From Protea cynaroides (Eukaryota > Streptophyta > Magnoliopsida > Proteales > Proteaceae), in the NCBI GenBank assembly GCA_028583415.1, contig CM053275.1, positions 80,685,850-80,749,849 on the forward strand: 64,000 nt of DNA, read 5' to 3'. Under the pieces are notes generated by a model. The model made no database searches. It was not told the DNA's origin and saw only the letters and a program-made list of their open reading frames with translations. The translations under genes were made by a program, and so were the position numbers. Every line of letters starts with the position of its first letter. Position 1 is the stretch's first letter. Below are positions 21,411 to 33,040 of the stretch, in pieces.

Positions 21411-22617
21411 CATCAGACCCCAGAGACTTAAACCTGGATTGACCTGAACCAGTCCAAAGCTAAATTAAACAAGCTCTAAAATCAGAACTTGGGCTGGCAC
21501 GAACAAACCCAAAACCAACTAAGAAAAATAGACTCTAAAGGCCTAAACCTGGGTTGGCCCAAACCAGCCTAGCACTAACTGAACCAAACAAAAGCAGGTT
21601 CAAAGGACAAAATTCTAGGCTGACCCGAACCAGCCCAGAACTAACCTAGACCCACACTTAAACCTAGCCAAATCCAACCCCTACCAAATCAAACCAGAAC
21701 ATATATAAACCCTGAAGCAGACTAAACCAACTCACAGACCTAAACCTTGACCTAACTTGAACTATACCAAACCAAACTCCAACTTAAACTAGACATGAAC
21801 CCTAAACCTGAGCTTAATCAAAGAGAACCCAAATCAAGGTTTAGGCCAAACTCAAATTTCAAGCCATTAAGGCAGGTCAAATATAATCTCAAATGGAATC
21901 ATGAATCCAGAAAAAATCCCATAGAAAAAAACCTGTTGCTCCCTACTTGCCCGAAACCATGTTAGGGAAAAAACAAAAAAAGAAAAAATGTAAAAAAGAA
22001 AAAGAAAATAATCAAAGTTGTTTATGCTAAACTGAGAAGTAAAACATAACCAAAAGGATCAAAAGCTTTCCATGGAGGAGAAAACAAAACAAAGCTCAAT
22101 GCCCATCATGGACCATCCGAATCTACTCTATAGAAAAGATCCAGAGAGAGAGAAGAAAATAAAACTCACACACAAGACAACAAGACAAAGAATAAAAGAA
22201 AAACACACTTCAATCAAATAATGTATTGAGTAGGAAGCAAGGATCATAGTAATAAAGAAAAAAAAAGTATAAAGAAACAAACACAACCTCATTAGGAATA
22301 TGCTAACCTAGAAGTGAGACGCAGAGGGCAAAAGAAAAACTAATAAAAGCCATGGACACTATGACAGATTTAACAATGAGAAGCAGAAGCATGGAGTGGA
22401 AAGAAACAAATAAAAAAATAAAATAAAATGAGAAGGACTTACCTGCAGCGGTGGTCTTCCTTTCCTCTTTACAACAGCAGTGGTGGTGTTGCTCTTTCTT
22501 CTTTCACGGTGGCAACAGTGTTGCTGCTTTCTTCCTCTTTTGATGCTCTCGGTCAAACCCCAGGAAGTAAGGAAGCCCTCTCTCCTCGCTCTTAACTCTC
22601 TGGTCTGTGAAACCCTC
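21411..22617 (-). repeat. Proposed 5' LTR of element E, segment 2
   Basis: Between elements A and B. 'aacc/cagcc'-rich DNA to about 21900 resembles the DNA left of element A; 22440-22617 is CT-rich. No protein-like frame: open stretches at 22359-22556 and 22480-22704 are low complexity. I interpret it as the middle of E's LTR, carved by two insertions. It could instead be unrelated intergenic DNA. Confidence 0.35.
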
Positions 22618-22978
22618 TATAAGACCCGAAATCAAACTAACCGGTCTTACCATCTTGTACCAGGTCTACCTATCATGGTCGAGCCAAGTGGACCAAGTGC
22701 GTGAAGGAAATCACAAGACTAGGTATGAGTTTGACCCAAAAATAGTTAATATGAGGGTAGGGTCGCATGCCTAAACAGGTAGGGTCGGCCCCACCTCAAC
22801 AGAAGTCCAACCGAGGATTTTCTAGTCGTAGGGTCACATAACTAGAAAAATGTAGGGTCGACGGAGACCCTACGTGCGACCCTACGATGACAGACAATAA
22901 CCATAAATTAGGAAACTTTCCTAATTTCAAGGGATTCTTTCCTAAACTCGATGGGACTTATTTTGGAGGATTTTTCTC

Positions 22979-22986
22979 TATAAAAA
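22979..22986 (+). promoter_or_regulatory. LTR TATA box, element B
   Basis: TATAAAAA in 'ctctataaaaaggac', at the position equivalent to the TATAAATA of element A, followed by a purine-rich leader. Confidence 0.7.
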
Positions 22987-24441
22987 GGACGTCCCTTAGC
23001 CTCTTTCACTCCTTTTAGAAACCTAATTGAAAGTGAGAGAAAAAGAGGAGAAAGAAAAGAAGAAGAGAAGGAAAATTGAAGAAAAGATTAAGGAAGAGGA
23101 GGAATTTCAGAGGAACCTCTGAATCTCAGCCAACTTCAGGTATGAGTCTAATTCTATTCATAAATTAAGAGCCTAGAATGGAATATGAAGAAGTTAGGAT
23201 TAGGAAAAACCCAAATCATCTATCCATGGATGAGTTTCAAAGGAATCCATAAAAGTAATCATCATAGGCAATGGAAAGTGTGTAAAAATCATAGTTATGA
23301 GCCATAGAACAATCTTAGAATGGACCTACGAGACCACAGGATCGATCACATGCCCTTGGGAAGTCCCAGGGAGAGTGTGGTCGCATGTAGGGTCAATTGA
23401 TAACCGACCCCACGTCCGACCCTACACCCTAGGGTCGATTGGTAATCGACCCTAGGTGCTACCCTACCTGCGACCCTATGATTTCAGCTAGTCTAAATTT
23501 ATTGGAATTAATTCTAATTAAAATCTATCGACTTGTTAGGCCTTCCTAGTGATTTAAAGGTGATTCATAAAGCTTGAACGAGGATCTACACTCAATCAAA
23601 GGTGAGGGAACAAGACCTAAACTAATTGGCTAATAATAAACTGCTTTCGTTTATTGAGTCCAATACCATGTATGATTCTATGATTCTATGATTGTAATGT
23701 GCATATCACATGTCATCTGCTATTCCTGTTATTACTGTCCATGCATATTTATTTCAGTTTATTTATAACATGATGATGATTATGATGCTAGGAATAGGCA
23801 TGTGAATGTATGTGTGTGGTTAGTGTGCTTGATGCGAGTGGAGCATCAGGGGGAGGACGTGACACTGTGGTTCATCCTAGTCACCAGACTCTAGCTCTAT
23901 CTCTACTCAAGTTTGTCCACTAGCATCGTCGTATCGCCATTACCTTAGTAGAACTATTACGTCGTAGGGCATCAGGGGAGGTGATCTCGGACCATGTAGT
24001 CTTTGACTCTGCCGGGGGGCCTTAGCTCTATCTCTATGGACGTATTGAGGGATGCTGGGATGAGGCCTTGGATATACTGTTTGATAATACGATTGGTTAG
24101 TTCCAAGCCCAATTTGCATGCCCTCGCCAACAGGGGCTTACGTGTTGGTATAAGTAGAGCATCAGGGGAAGTGTGATGCGGTGCGGTCCTAAGCACTTTA
24201 GCTCTATCTCTATTCCATGGTGGGTGCATGTGGGGGCGGCAATGGTGTTTGATCCGTTGGGCGGTTCCACACATTCGTGTATAGAGGTGCGGTGGCCACC
24301 TATCCTTTCTATAGCACATTACAAACTTATGAACTAGACCAAAGATATAAATTGTATGCATGCATATGTTTGTTGCATTGTTTTGTTTGCTCATTGAGCC
24401 GTGATGTGTGCTCACCCTTTCGACGTCGAATGCTTTTAGTT

Positions 24442-24573
24442 GATGATGCAGGTACCATGGTTGAAGATTACATGAATGCTCCTATGTATGGACATGTGGC
24501 GGCGATGGACGTTGAAGTTATGGTGGAGTCGCATGATTCGTCATGCGAGTGCAACTCTTGTGTTTTCGATTAG
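24442..24573 (+). CDS. LTR-encoded 43-residue Cys-motif segment, B 5' LTR
   Basis: Intact copy. Follows TGCTTTTAG; reads DDAGTMVEDYMNAPMYG and ends HDSSCECNSCVFD before TAG. The reading frame is open upstream to 24277 in this LTR, but that upstream part is not conserved in element C, so the conserved block starts at the acceptor-like site. Confidence 0.45.
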   Translation, partial: DDAGTMVEDYMNAPMYGHVAAMDVEVMVESHDSSCECNSCVFD

Positions 24574-24883
24574 AATGTTATTCGTTCCCGAAGTTGCGCT
24601 TGAGGTAGGGCTTCAATTTATAAAGACAATGTAATTGATTAAATATTTTATTTTATGTCTTAGTCAATGGAGAATAATTGGATAATTTATTATTTTATAA
24701 TTGTTAGACTCTCAGTTCATTGGTATAAAGACTTCCGCTATTGTGTATTTACTCTGATTATTATTATGGATGTGTATGGTTTAAGTAAACAGACACAGCC
24801 TATTCAAGATCCTAGTTGAACCGTTGGTTAATTAACGGTTCATCACACCATTCTGAGTAGTGCAGAATTAGGGTGTGACAACT

Positions 24884-24896
24884 TGGTATCAGAGCT
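24884..24896 (+). promoter_or_regulatory. Primer binding site of element B
   Basis: TGGTATCAGAGCT three bases after the LTR end, identical to element A. Confidence 0.92.
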
Positions 24897-25163
24897 CCCA
24901 GGCCCTATCTACTAAACCAGTATATTTCCACAAAGTTCGTGAACTGAGTTAGGATAAAATTTAAAAGCTTTAATAAAAACACACTGTAAGCACCTGTGTT
25001 GTTTGAGACAAAATTAAGAAAGAGAATAATGCATATATAAAGGGAAAAGATGTTTCATATACATCAAATCAGAGCACGTTTATACATATCCAAAGCAGAG
25101 TACAGTCCACAACCCGGATAGTTACTCTGTAGTACAAAAGAAAAAGATAAAAGTAAATTTATA

Positions 25164-26966
25164 TCATGGAGCTGGAGGTGATGGAGGAGGAAGTGCCTCG
25201 CGATCTTTGTCGTAGTCCTCAACATATACTCTAGTCAACCAGGCTACCTGAGTCTGGGTCGTCTGGAGACTAGTAGTCAACTCGGCCATCCGCTGATCAG
25301 ACGCACACTGAGCAACTAGAAGCTCGCCCACTCTCCTATCTGTCGTGCGCTGAGCATCTAGAATCTCATCCACTCTCCTATCTGTCGTGCGCTGAGCATC
25401 TAGAAGCTCTCCCACTCTCAAGTTCGTTACACGTTGAGCCTCTCTGATCTGACGCAGTAATCCCATCATATCATCAGATGGTAGGCGTGAAGGACCAGCC
25501 ATGCGTGAAGGAGTCTGAGATGGGCCAGCTCTAGTAGAATGTAGAGGTGATGGAGGAGGTATGGAGTCTACATCCATGTACATACGATCCTCATCCTCAG
25601 CATCAGCTCCTTGAACCCCTGCTCCGACTGCTGCTACTACTGCCACCTCAGTGTCTACTACCTCTACCCGAGTACGAGGACGTACCAGAGCGTTCCTCTC
25701 ATCATCACTGACCTGAGCATCCCGCATACCTATCCTACAGATGGCCTCCCAATCTAGCACCGATGAGAAGGTCTTCTCCTGAATCCTTTCATCTACTAAA
25801 TCAACACCTAGGCGGGTGAGCAGAGTAGTGATTAAACGTCCATAAGGCAAGTCGCCTATCTGACCAGGCAGCATAGCACGGATCATCGTCCTCGGGATAA
25901 TGTAAGGTAGGCAGACGGGCTGCCTAGTGCAAATGCAGTAGAGGACATACTAAGTCAACTGGGAGACCCTCTCATAGTGTCCACTCTGGATATCAGGTTG
26001 TACTGGATGATCTTGCAGTACACCCGAGGCTCTAGACGTAGAATGATCGCTTTCATCTCCCAGCGATCATCTCTAATAAGCTGACTGTCAATCTCAGCAC
26101 GCATCTCCAAGGAAAGGAACTGGGGCTCCCTAGGAGCATAGTACACCAAAGGGCCATCATTTGATATGCCCAAAAGATCAGCCAACTGCTGGCAGTCAAA
26201 GGAAACCTCTACCCCTTTGACGTAGCTCGTGATCCTGAGCTCCCTACCCCTCTCTGTGTCATTGCGATCCCCCACTACCTGGAGATTGCAATAGAATTGT
26301 CTCACCAAATTCGGATGGGTACAAGCGTCATAGGTAATCACAGGGAGCCAGCCCATGTCACCAAATGCCCCCTCCACGTTGAACAAGGCTAGACTAGCCA
26401 AGTCCACATAGCGACCCCCCTCTACCTTCTTACGCTCAAAGCGAGCATACTGAGCTTCAACCTCATTGGAGTGGAAACGAACTGGGTCATGAGCTCTAAG
26501 CGCCTTGGTACGAGCCATATTATCTGCCAAAACAAAGAAAAACAGATAATAGATCAGTAAAGATGAAACATCCAAAAATTTTGACATTATAACTGCATAA
26601 ATTGGTCAAAAGCCTCATTTTTCACCCAAACACTTGGGCAGGAGGATTTACATAGGTTCTAAACCATCCTGCAAGGCTCATACAGTGGGAAATTTAATTT
26701 AGAAAGATCAAATTTGAAGAAATTCCAATAAATTCAAAAAATCTAGAAAATTAGGCCAAAAACGGAAAATTTCAAGTTCCTCGATAACCAACCAATGAAA
26801 CTTAAATATTTTTGTGGGCTTTCATCCATTGGGTGACCAATAGCAAAAGCCCCCAATAAAAATTAATTTTTTACCGTTAGAAAAAGTTTAATTTGAAGAA
26901 AATGATGTAAATGGATAAAAACCTAGTTTCGAAATCTTTAAAAAGGTGAAATGGTAGAGAGCATAC
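25164..26966 (-). pseudogene. Antisense accessory gene of element B
   Basis: ATG at 26518 (MARTKALRAHDP), TGA at 25164-25166. Same domain blocks as in A (QFYCNLQVVGD, SYVKGVEVSFDCQQLADLLG, PLVYYAPREPQF). One base is lost near 25988 relative to A, and a CAG-to-TAG stop lies near 25950. The predicted 5'-UTR intron is 26966-26524 (443 nt; donor CAG|GTATGC, acceptor TTTTGGCAG). Unlike A and C, its C-terminal helix is expanded by a 14-residue tandem repeat (DAQRTTDRRVDEIL-type, about 25430-25290), giving several extra turns that could form a coiled coil. Function unknown. Confidence 0.8.
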
Positions 26967-27027
26967 CTGAAGAGAAGGAGCGGAAGTCACGAACGGAAGA
27001 TATGATCACCAAACACTAGGGGTCGAT

Positions 27028-27040
27028 ACTGTAGCAACTC
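27028..27040 (-). promoter_or_regulatory. Conserved leader motif of antisense gene, element B
   Basis: GAGTTGCTACAGT on minus, at the same relative position as in A and C. Confidence 0.6.
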
Positions 27041-27117
27041 AGGAGACCGAGTTGAGTTGGAAGGAAGGAGAAAAAATGGGAAATGAATCCAAAATCGGGT
27101 TTAAAAACCTGATTCTG

Positions 27118-27405
27118 GATCGTAGGGTCGTAGAATTCGACCAAAACATGCGACTCTACGTCAGACCCTACCATCGACCCTAGCCTCTCGATGATCTGAC
27201 AGAGAACTAGGGGTCGGACCTAGGGTCGGACAATTACCGACCCTACCATCGACCCTAGCCTTTCGGTGATCTGACAGAGAACTAGGGGTGGGACCTAGGG
27301 TCGGACATATACCGACCCTACCATCGACCCTAGGCTCTCGATAAGCTGACAGTGTTTCTCAGGGTCGCATAAGGACCGACCCTACCATCGACCCTACGAT
27401 GAAAA
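27118..27405. repeat. GGGTCG motif array at antisense promoter, element B
   Basis: About twelve GGGTCG/CGACCC sites. An approximately 84-bp unit (from 'accatcgaccctagcc' through 'acctagggtcgga') is tandemly duplicated here but single in A, adding motif copies. Confidence 0.85.
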
Positions 27406-27544
27406 ATACAGTATTTTGTCAGAATGATCTGAAAATTTTGAAAATTATATTGATTAGTTGGATTTTTGACTTGAGAACAACTTATATTGATTGCCTCACA
27501 TGTGTTATGATTGTTTACAGACACTACCATCACCAGAACAGGAA

Positions 27545-28797
27545 ATGGCTGGGCGAAGGGTGACCAGACGAGGCCGTAACCCAATTCCACCACCACCACC
27601 TGTGGAGGAAGACAGCCATGTAAACCATAAAGCATAGGAGAATCTAAATATGGCACTGCCAGTGACTAATGGTCAGGCAAATCCTACAAACTTGCCAGCC
27701 CCACCTACGGATTTGGCTACAGCCATAATGAACTTGGCACAACAGCTGCAGCAAATACAACAGATGCAAGTCAATAGGGATGGCTTTTCCAGCTACCCAC
27801 ACGACACCTATGCCAGTAGGGCAGGCCAGCACAGTACCAGGGGGAAGCAACACGATACCCCACGCACCTCAAACACCAGTCATGCCGGCTCAAGTATAGA
27901 ATCCTGAGGTAGCTCAAGGAAGTTACTAGTATCAACCACCTATGTATGGGGCCTATGCTCCATATCAGCTGGACCACTCCCGACTGATCGAGCATTTTCT
28001 GAAGATGAAGCCCAAAGAATACAATGGTAAGCGAGTAGATCCTTTGTGGCCAGCACACTAGATTGATGAAATGGAAAGAAATTTTACGATGATGACAATG
28101 AATGAGGAAGAGAAAGTGTTGTGTGCAACCTTCATGCTGAAAGGCGATGCACACCACTGGTGGAAGTCCACACGGACTTATCTGTTAACAAAGCACACCC
28201 AATTGACCTGGGATATATATAAAGAGGCATTCTTTGAGAAGTACTTCCCTAGAAGTTTCAGAGATTCTATGGAGAGAGAGTTCCTGAGTTTATATCAAGG
28301 GCAAATGACTGTAGATGCATACCAACAACGTTATAAGGAGCTGTTTTTCTTTGCACCCGCAAGCATGCAAGAGGAAAATACTAAGACCCGAAGGTTCGTC
28401 ATGGGACTCAGGGGAAGCATCCATGAGCATGTTCTGGGCTTGGAAAAGAAAGTTTACAACGAAGCAGTACAAATTTCTCGAGTAATAGAGTCGAGCCAGA
28501 AAGAGAGCTATTTCGCTCAGAATAGAGGTATCAAGAGGCCAAATGTGAATTCTTATAACGGAGGGAATACAAGGACATTCAAACCCTTCCGTACTCAAGG
28601 CTTCAATGGTACAGCCAAGACCACTCCAGCAGCTCAACTGCAACAAAAGCAAAACAATGAAGGAGTAAAATGCTTCAACTGCAATCAAATAGGACATTAT
28701 TCAAGGGAGTGTCCAAAACCCAAGAAGCAGCTACAACAAGGAAAGGTTTATGCTGTGACATCTGAGGATGCTGCCGCATCGCCTGATGTGGTCATAG
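27545..28797 (+). pseudogene. Gag of element B
   Basis: ATG at 27545 (MAGRRVTRRGR), 24 nt after an acceptor-like TTGTTTACAG. The N-terminal third is broken by a stop (about 27637) and indels. From 28071 a long intact stretch holds GDAHHWWKSTRTYLL, FFEKYFPRSFRDSMEREF, the AYQQRYKELFFFAP block and the zinc knuckle CFNCNQIGHYSREC (about 28672-28713). Ends at the gag/protease intron donor at 28798. Confidence 0.9.
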
Positions 28798-28867
28798 GTA
28801 TGACCTGAACCTTTCATTTTGTGTAACATTGTGTGATCATGTAGACTAAAACTAAAACAAATCACAG
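28798..28867 (+). other. 70-nt GT-AG intron at the gag/protease junction, element B
   Basis: Donor GTATGACC, acceptor ATCACAG, 70 nt as in A. Retention adds Met-Thr and a TGA; removal restores frame to the protease. Confidence 0.7.
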
Positions 28868-29340
28868 GTATTGTACCTATTAATGGCATATCCGCTAAAG
28901 TACTCTTTGATTCTGGAGCTACTCATTCTTTTATATCTATGTCATTTGGAAAGAAGCTGAACCTACCTCTTAGATCTTTAGACTACAAATTGCTTGTACG
29001 ATCGCCTATGGGATTAGAAGTGGAATTAGAAAAAGGTTATGGACCATGTCCAGTTCTTATTGACGAGAATACTTTGGATGCAACCTTGATTTAACTTGAG
29101 ATGGTAGACTTTGACGTCATCTTGGGAATGGACTGGTTAGCTCGGTATTCTGCAAACCTATTATGTGCAAAAAAGAAGCTGACATTTAAAGACAAGGAAG
29201 GAGCTAAGTTTAGTTTTGCGGGAACCACACTTCCCCATAAATGAAAACTCATCCTCTCTGCATTAAAGGCTAGGAAATGCCTCGAGAAAGGAGGAGTTGG
29301 GTATCTAGTATCAGTGGTCAACCTCACCAAGGAAGCACCA
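28868..29340 (+). pseudogene. Protease of element B
   Basis: Active site LFDSGATHSF at about 28906-28935, then FDVILGMDWLARYSA at about 29110-29155. Stops at about 29094 (Gln codon to TAA) and about 29241 (Arg codon to TGA). Confidence 0.85.
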
Positions 29341-29767
29341 CAAATGGAGGATATTGATGTGGTGTGTGACTTTCCAGATGTATTTCCTGAATAACTACCA
29401 GGACTACTACCTGACTGAGCTACAGAGTTTGTTATAGATTTGATACCCGGAGCTGCACCAGTATCTAAAGCACCCTATCGAATGGCTCCTACTGAACTGA
29501 AAGAATTGAAGGTACAGTTACAAGAATTATTGGACAAGGGTTACATCAGACCCAGCATATCACCATGGGGAGCGCCAGTATTATTCGTAAAGAAAAAGGA
29601 TGGTAGTGTTTGACTGTGTATAGACTACCGGGAACTGAATAAGCTGACAATCAAGAATCGGTACCCATTGCCTTGGATCGATGACTTGTTCGATCAGTTG
29701 CAAGGTGCCAAGGTGCTCTCCAAGATCGATCTTCGGTCAGGATACCATCAGTTGAAGATTAAGGACG

Positions 29768-32101
29768 GTGATTGTCACACCCCTATTCTGCACTATTCAG
29801 AATGGTGTGATGAACTGCTAATAAACCAACGGTTCAACCAGGATTTCTAATAGGTTGTGTCTTGGTAAACTAAACCATACACATCCACAACCATAATCAG
29901 AATAAATGCCCAATAGCGGAAGTCTTAATAATAAATGAACTGAGGAATCTAACTGTGATAATCATAAATAAAATATCAAATTATATTATATAAATCGAGA
30001 CATAAGTAAGTAAAATATCAAATTACATTTCCTTAATAGTTCAAATAAAATCTAATCGAAAACGCATGAGTTGCACTCGCATGAGGAGTCATGCGCCTCT
30101 ACTATGTCTTCAGCCTCCATCGCAGCAACGTGCCCATACACAGAAGCATTCATATAGTCTTCCACAGTGGTACCTGCATCATCAACTAAAAATATTCGAC
30201 GTCGAAAGGGTGAGCACACATCACGGCACAGTGAGCAAACAAAACAATGCAACAAACATATGCATGCATTCAATTCATATCTGTGGTCTGGTATATAAGT
30301 TTGCAATGTGCTATAGAAAGGTTCGGTGGCCGCCTCACCTCTATACACAGGGTGTGTAAGCCCACCCAATCGATCAAACACCATTTTTGTCCACATCCAC
30401 CCCAACATGGAATAGAGATAGAGCTAAAGTGTCCGGATCAAACACCGCATAACACTTCCCCTGATGCCCTACCCATACCAACACGTAAGCCCCTGCTGGT
30501 GAGGGCTTGCAAACTGGGCTCGCGACTAACCAATCCTAATGTCAAACAGTGTATCCAAGGCCTCACCCCAGCATCCCTCAATACGTCCATAGAGATAGAG
30601 CTAAGGCCCCCCGGTAGAGTCAAAGACTACACGGTCCGAGACCACCTCCCCTAATGCCCAACGACGTAATAGTTTTGCTAAGGTAATGGCAATATGACGA
30701 TGTCAGTGGACAAGACTTGAGTAGAGATAGAGCTAAAGTGCCCGGATCAAACACCGCATAACACCTCCCCTGGTGCCCTACTCGCATCAAGTACACTAAC
30801 CACACACAAACATTCACATGTCTATTCCTAGCACCATCATCATCATCATGTTATAAATAAAATAGAATTAAACATGCATGAACATAAATAGCAGGAATAT
30901 TGGATGACATGTTGAATGCACATTACAAGCATACACGCATAGAATCAATCATGGCATTAGACTCAAGAAAATAAAAATAGTTTATTATTAGCCAATTAGT
31001 TTAGGTCTTGTTCCCTCACCTTTGCTTGAGTGTAGACCTCTTTCAAGCTTTAAGAATCCTTTTATATCAATAGGAAAACCTAACAAGTCGATAGATTTTA
31101 GTTAGAAGTCATTTCGACAATTTTAGGCTTGCTGTTAAGCGAGGGTCGCAGGGTGGGTTGCAGGTAGTGTAGCAGTTTACTACGACCCCCAGGGTAGGGT
31201 CGATGCCAGGGTCGGATGTTCCATCGACCCTGGGTGCGACCACCCCATCCCTAGACTTCCCGAACGCTGGGGGTCGATCCTGTGGTCTGGTAGGGTCGAT
31301 TCCCAATCGACCCCACGTGCGACCCCCCGTGGTTTGAGTCGAGAATATCATTCTACAGTCTATTCTTTCATGTTTGGGTCCTATGGCTTACTTCCATAAT
31401 CCATTCTATGTTTGTTCTATGGCTTAAAACTCTAGGTTTCTTCCTTACTTTGCCTACCATGATTTCCTCCATGGATTTCATTGAAATCCTCCCATGGATG
31501 GATGATTTGGGTTTCTCCTAGACCATACCCTTTTCATGAACTATTCTAAGGTCTTAAATCATTAATGGAAACATACCCATACCTTAGGTTTGCAGAGATT
31601 CAGAGGTTTCTCTGAATTCTTCACTTTAGTCTTCTTCTCCAACTTTCCCTCTCTTCTCCTTCTCTTCTCTTTCTCTCACTTTCAATTAGGGTTTTAAAAG
31701 GAGTGAAAGAGGCTAAGGGACGTCCTATTTATAGAGGAGAACCTCCCAAAATAAGTCCCATTGAGATTAGGAAAGAATTCCCTTGAAATTTGAAAAGTTT
31801 CCTATTTACGGTTTATGTCGACAAAGAAGGGGTCGATGAGGGGGTCGATGATCCCGTCGACCCTCAGGTCTAAATTGTCCGACCCCCAGTTAAAATATCA
31901 GGGGTCTGACTTCCTAATGAGGGGGTCCGACCCTGTCTAACTAGGTGTGCGATCCTGCCCTCTATTTTACTGTTTTTGGGTCAGTTTAATACCTGGTTTC
32001 GTTATTTCCTTCAAGCACTTGGTCCATTTGGCTCGACCATGATAGGTAGACCTGGTACAAGGTGGTAAGACCGGTTAGTTCGATACGGGTCTTACAGTGA
32101 T
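29768..32101 (-). mobile_element. Solo LTR 2 (29773-32096) with GTGAT target duplications
   Basis: 2324 bp, on plus starting TGTCACACCCC and ending GTCTTACA: an A/B-family LTR in reverse, inserted in B's RT. GTGAT at 29768-29772 and 32097-32101. TATA on minus near 31727-31735. Motif clusters at 31139-31325 and 31826-31965 use a GGGGTCG variant. It carries the Cys-motif segment at 30052-30183. Confidence 0.93.
30052..30183 (-). CDS. LTR-encoded 43-residue Cys-motif segment, solo LTR 2
   Basis: Intact 43 codons and TAG, ending HDSSCECNSCVFD, with MEAEDIVEA in the variable middle. Follows an ATTTTTAG acceptor-like site on minus. Confidence 0.45.
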   Translation of the reverse strand, partial: DDAGTTVEDYMNASVYGHVAAMEAEDIVEAHDSSCECNSCVFD

Positions 32102-33040
32102 ATTCCAAAGACAGCATTCAGGACAAGATATGGACATTATGAATTTTTAGTCATGTCTTTTGGATTGACTAACGCACCCGCAACCTTTATGGAACTCATG
32201 AATCAGGTATTCCATGATATGTTGGATATGTCAGTCATTGTGTTTATTGATGATATATTGGTCTACTCCAAGGACAAGGAAACTCATGTCATGAATCTAA
32301 GAGCCGCTCTGCAGCGATTAAGGAAAGAAAAGTTTTACGCCAAATTTACAAAGTGTGAGTTTTGGTTAAAGGAGGTCGCTTTCTTAGGCCATGTTGTATC
32401 CGCTGAAGGAATTAAAGTGAATCCTTGCAAGATTGAAGCTATTGTGAAGTGGGAAGCACCGAAGAGCATTGCAGAAATTAGAAGTTTCCTAGGTCTAGCT
32501 GGGTATTATCGACGATTCGTGGAAGACTATTCCCGAATTGTCCTACCTCTCACCAGTTTGACTAAGAAAGGAGAAAAGTTGGTTTGGACTGATAAATGTG
32601 AGAAAAGTTTTCAAACATTGAAGGCTAGATTGATATCTGCCCCAATCTTGACTATTCCTATTCCAGGACAGCCATTTACCTTGTATACAGATGTGTCGTG
32701 CTTGGGTTTAGGATGTGTACTTATGCAAGGAGAACAAGTAATTGTGTATGCCTCAAGACAACTGAAGACACACGAGAAGAACTATCTCACTCATGACTTG
32801 GAATTAGCGGCAGTAGTATATGCTGTCAAGATATGGAGACATTACTTGTACGAAGAGAAATTTCAGATTAAATCAGACCATAAGAGTCTCACTTATCATT
32901 TTAATCAGAAGGAGTTGAACATGAGACAAAGAAGATGGCTGGAATTATTGAAAGATTTTGATTGTGATATCCAATATCATCCAGGAAAGGCTAATGTAGT
33001 TGCTGATGCGCTAAGCAGAAAAGCAATGATAAAATCTTAA

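Larger units (their letters stand above)
22618..24880 (+). repeat. 5' LTR of element B
   Basis: 2263 bp. First dinucleotide mutated to TA. Motif clusters at 22756-22890 and 23336-23485 (TAGGGTCG type), TATA TATAAAAA at 22979-22986, purine-rich leader 23028-23110, donor TTCAG|GTATGAG at 23140, Cys-motif segment 24442-24573, end GGGTGTGACA. Confidence 0.92.
29341..33040 (+). pseudogene. Reverse transcriptase and RNase H of element B, split by solo LTR 2
   Basis: RT starts at 29341 and runs to 29772 ([17 protein letters not shown]), is interrupted by the solo LTR, and resumes at 32097 with the [14 protein letters not shown] region. From 32153 a 295-codon open stretch has [15 protein letters not shown], catalytic [13 protein letters not shown], the thumb, and RNase H with [14 protein letters not shown] and [17 protein letters not shown]. 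Stops lie in the first half (about 29392, 29418, 29611). The second half is nearly clean. Confidence 0.9.
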
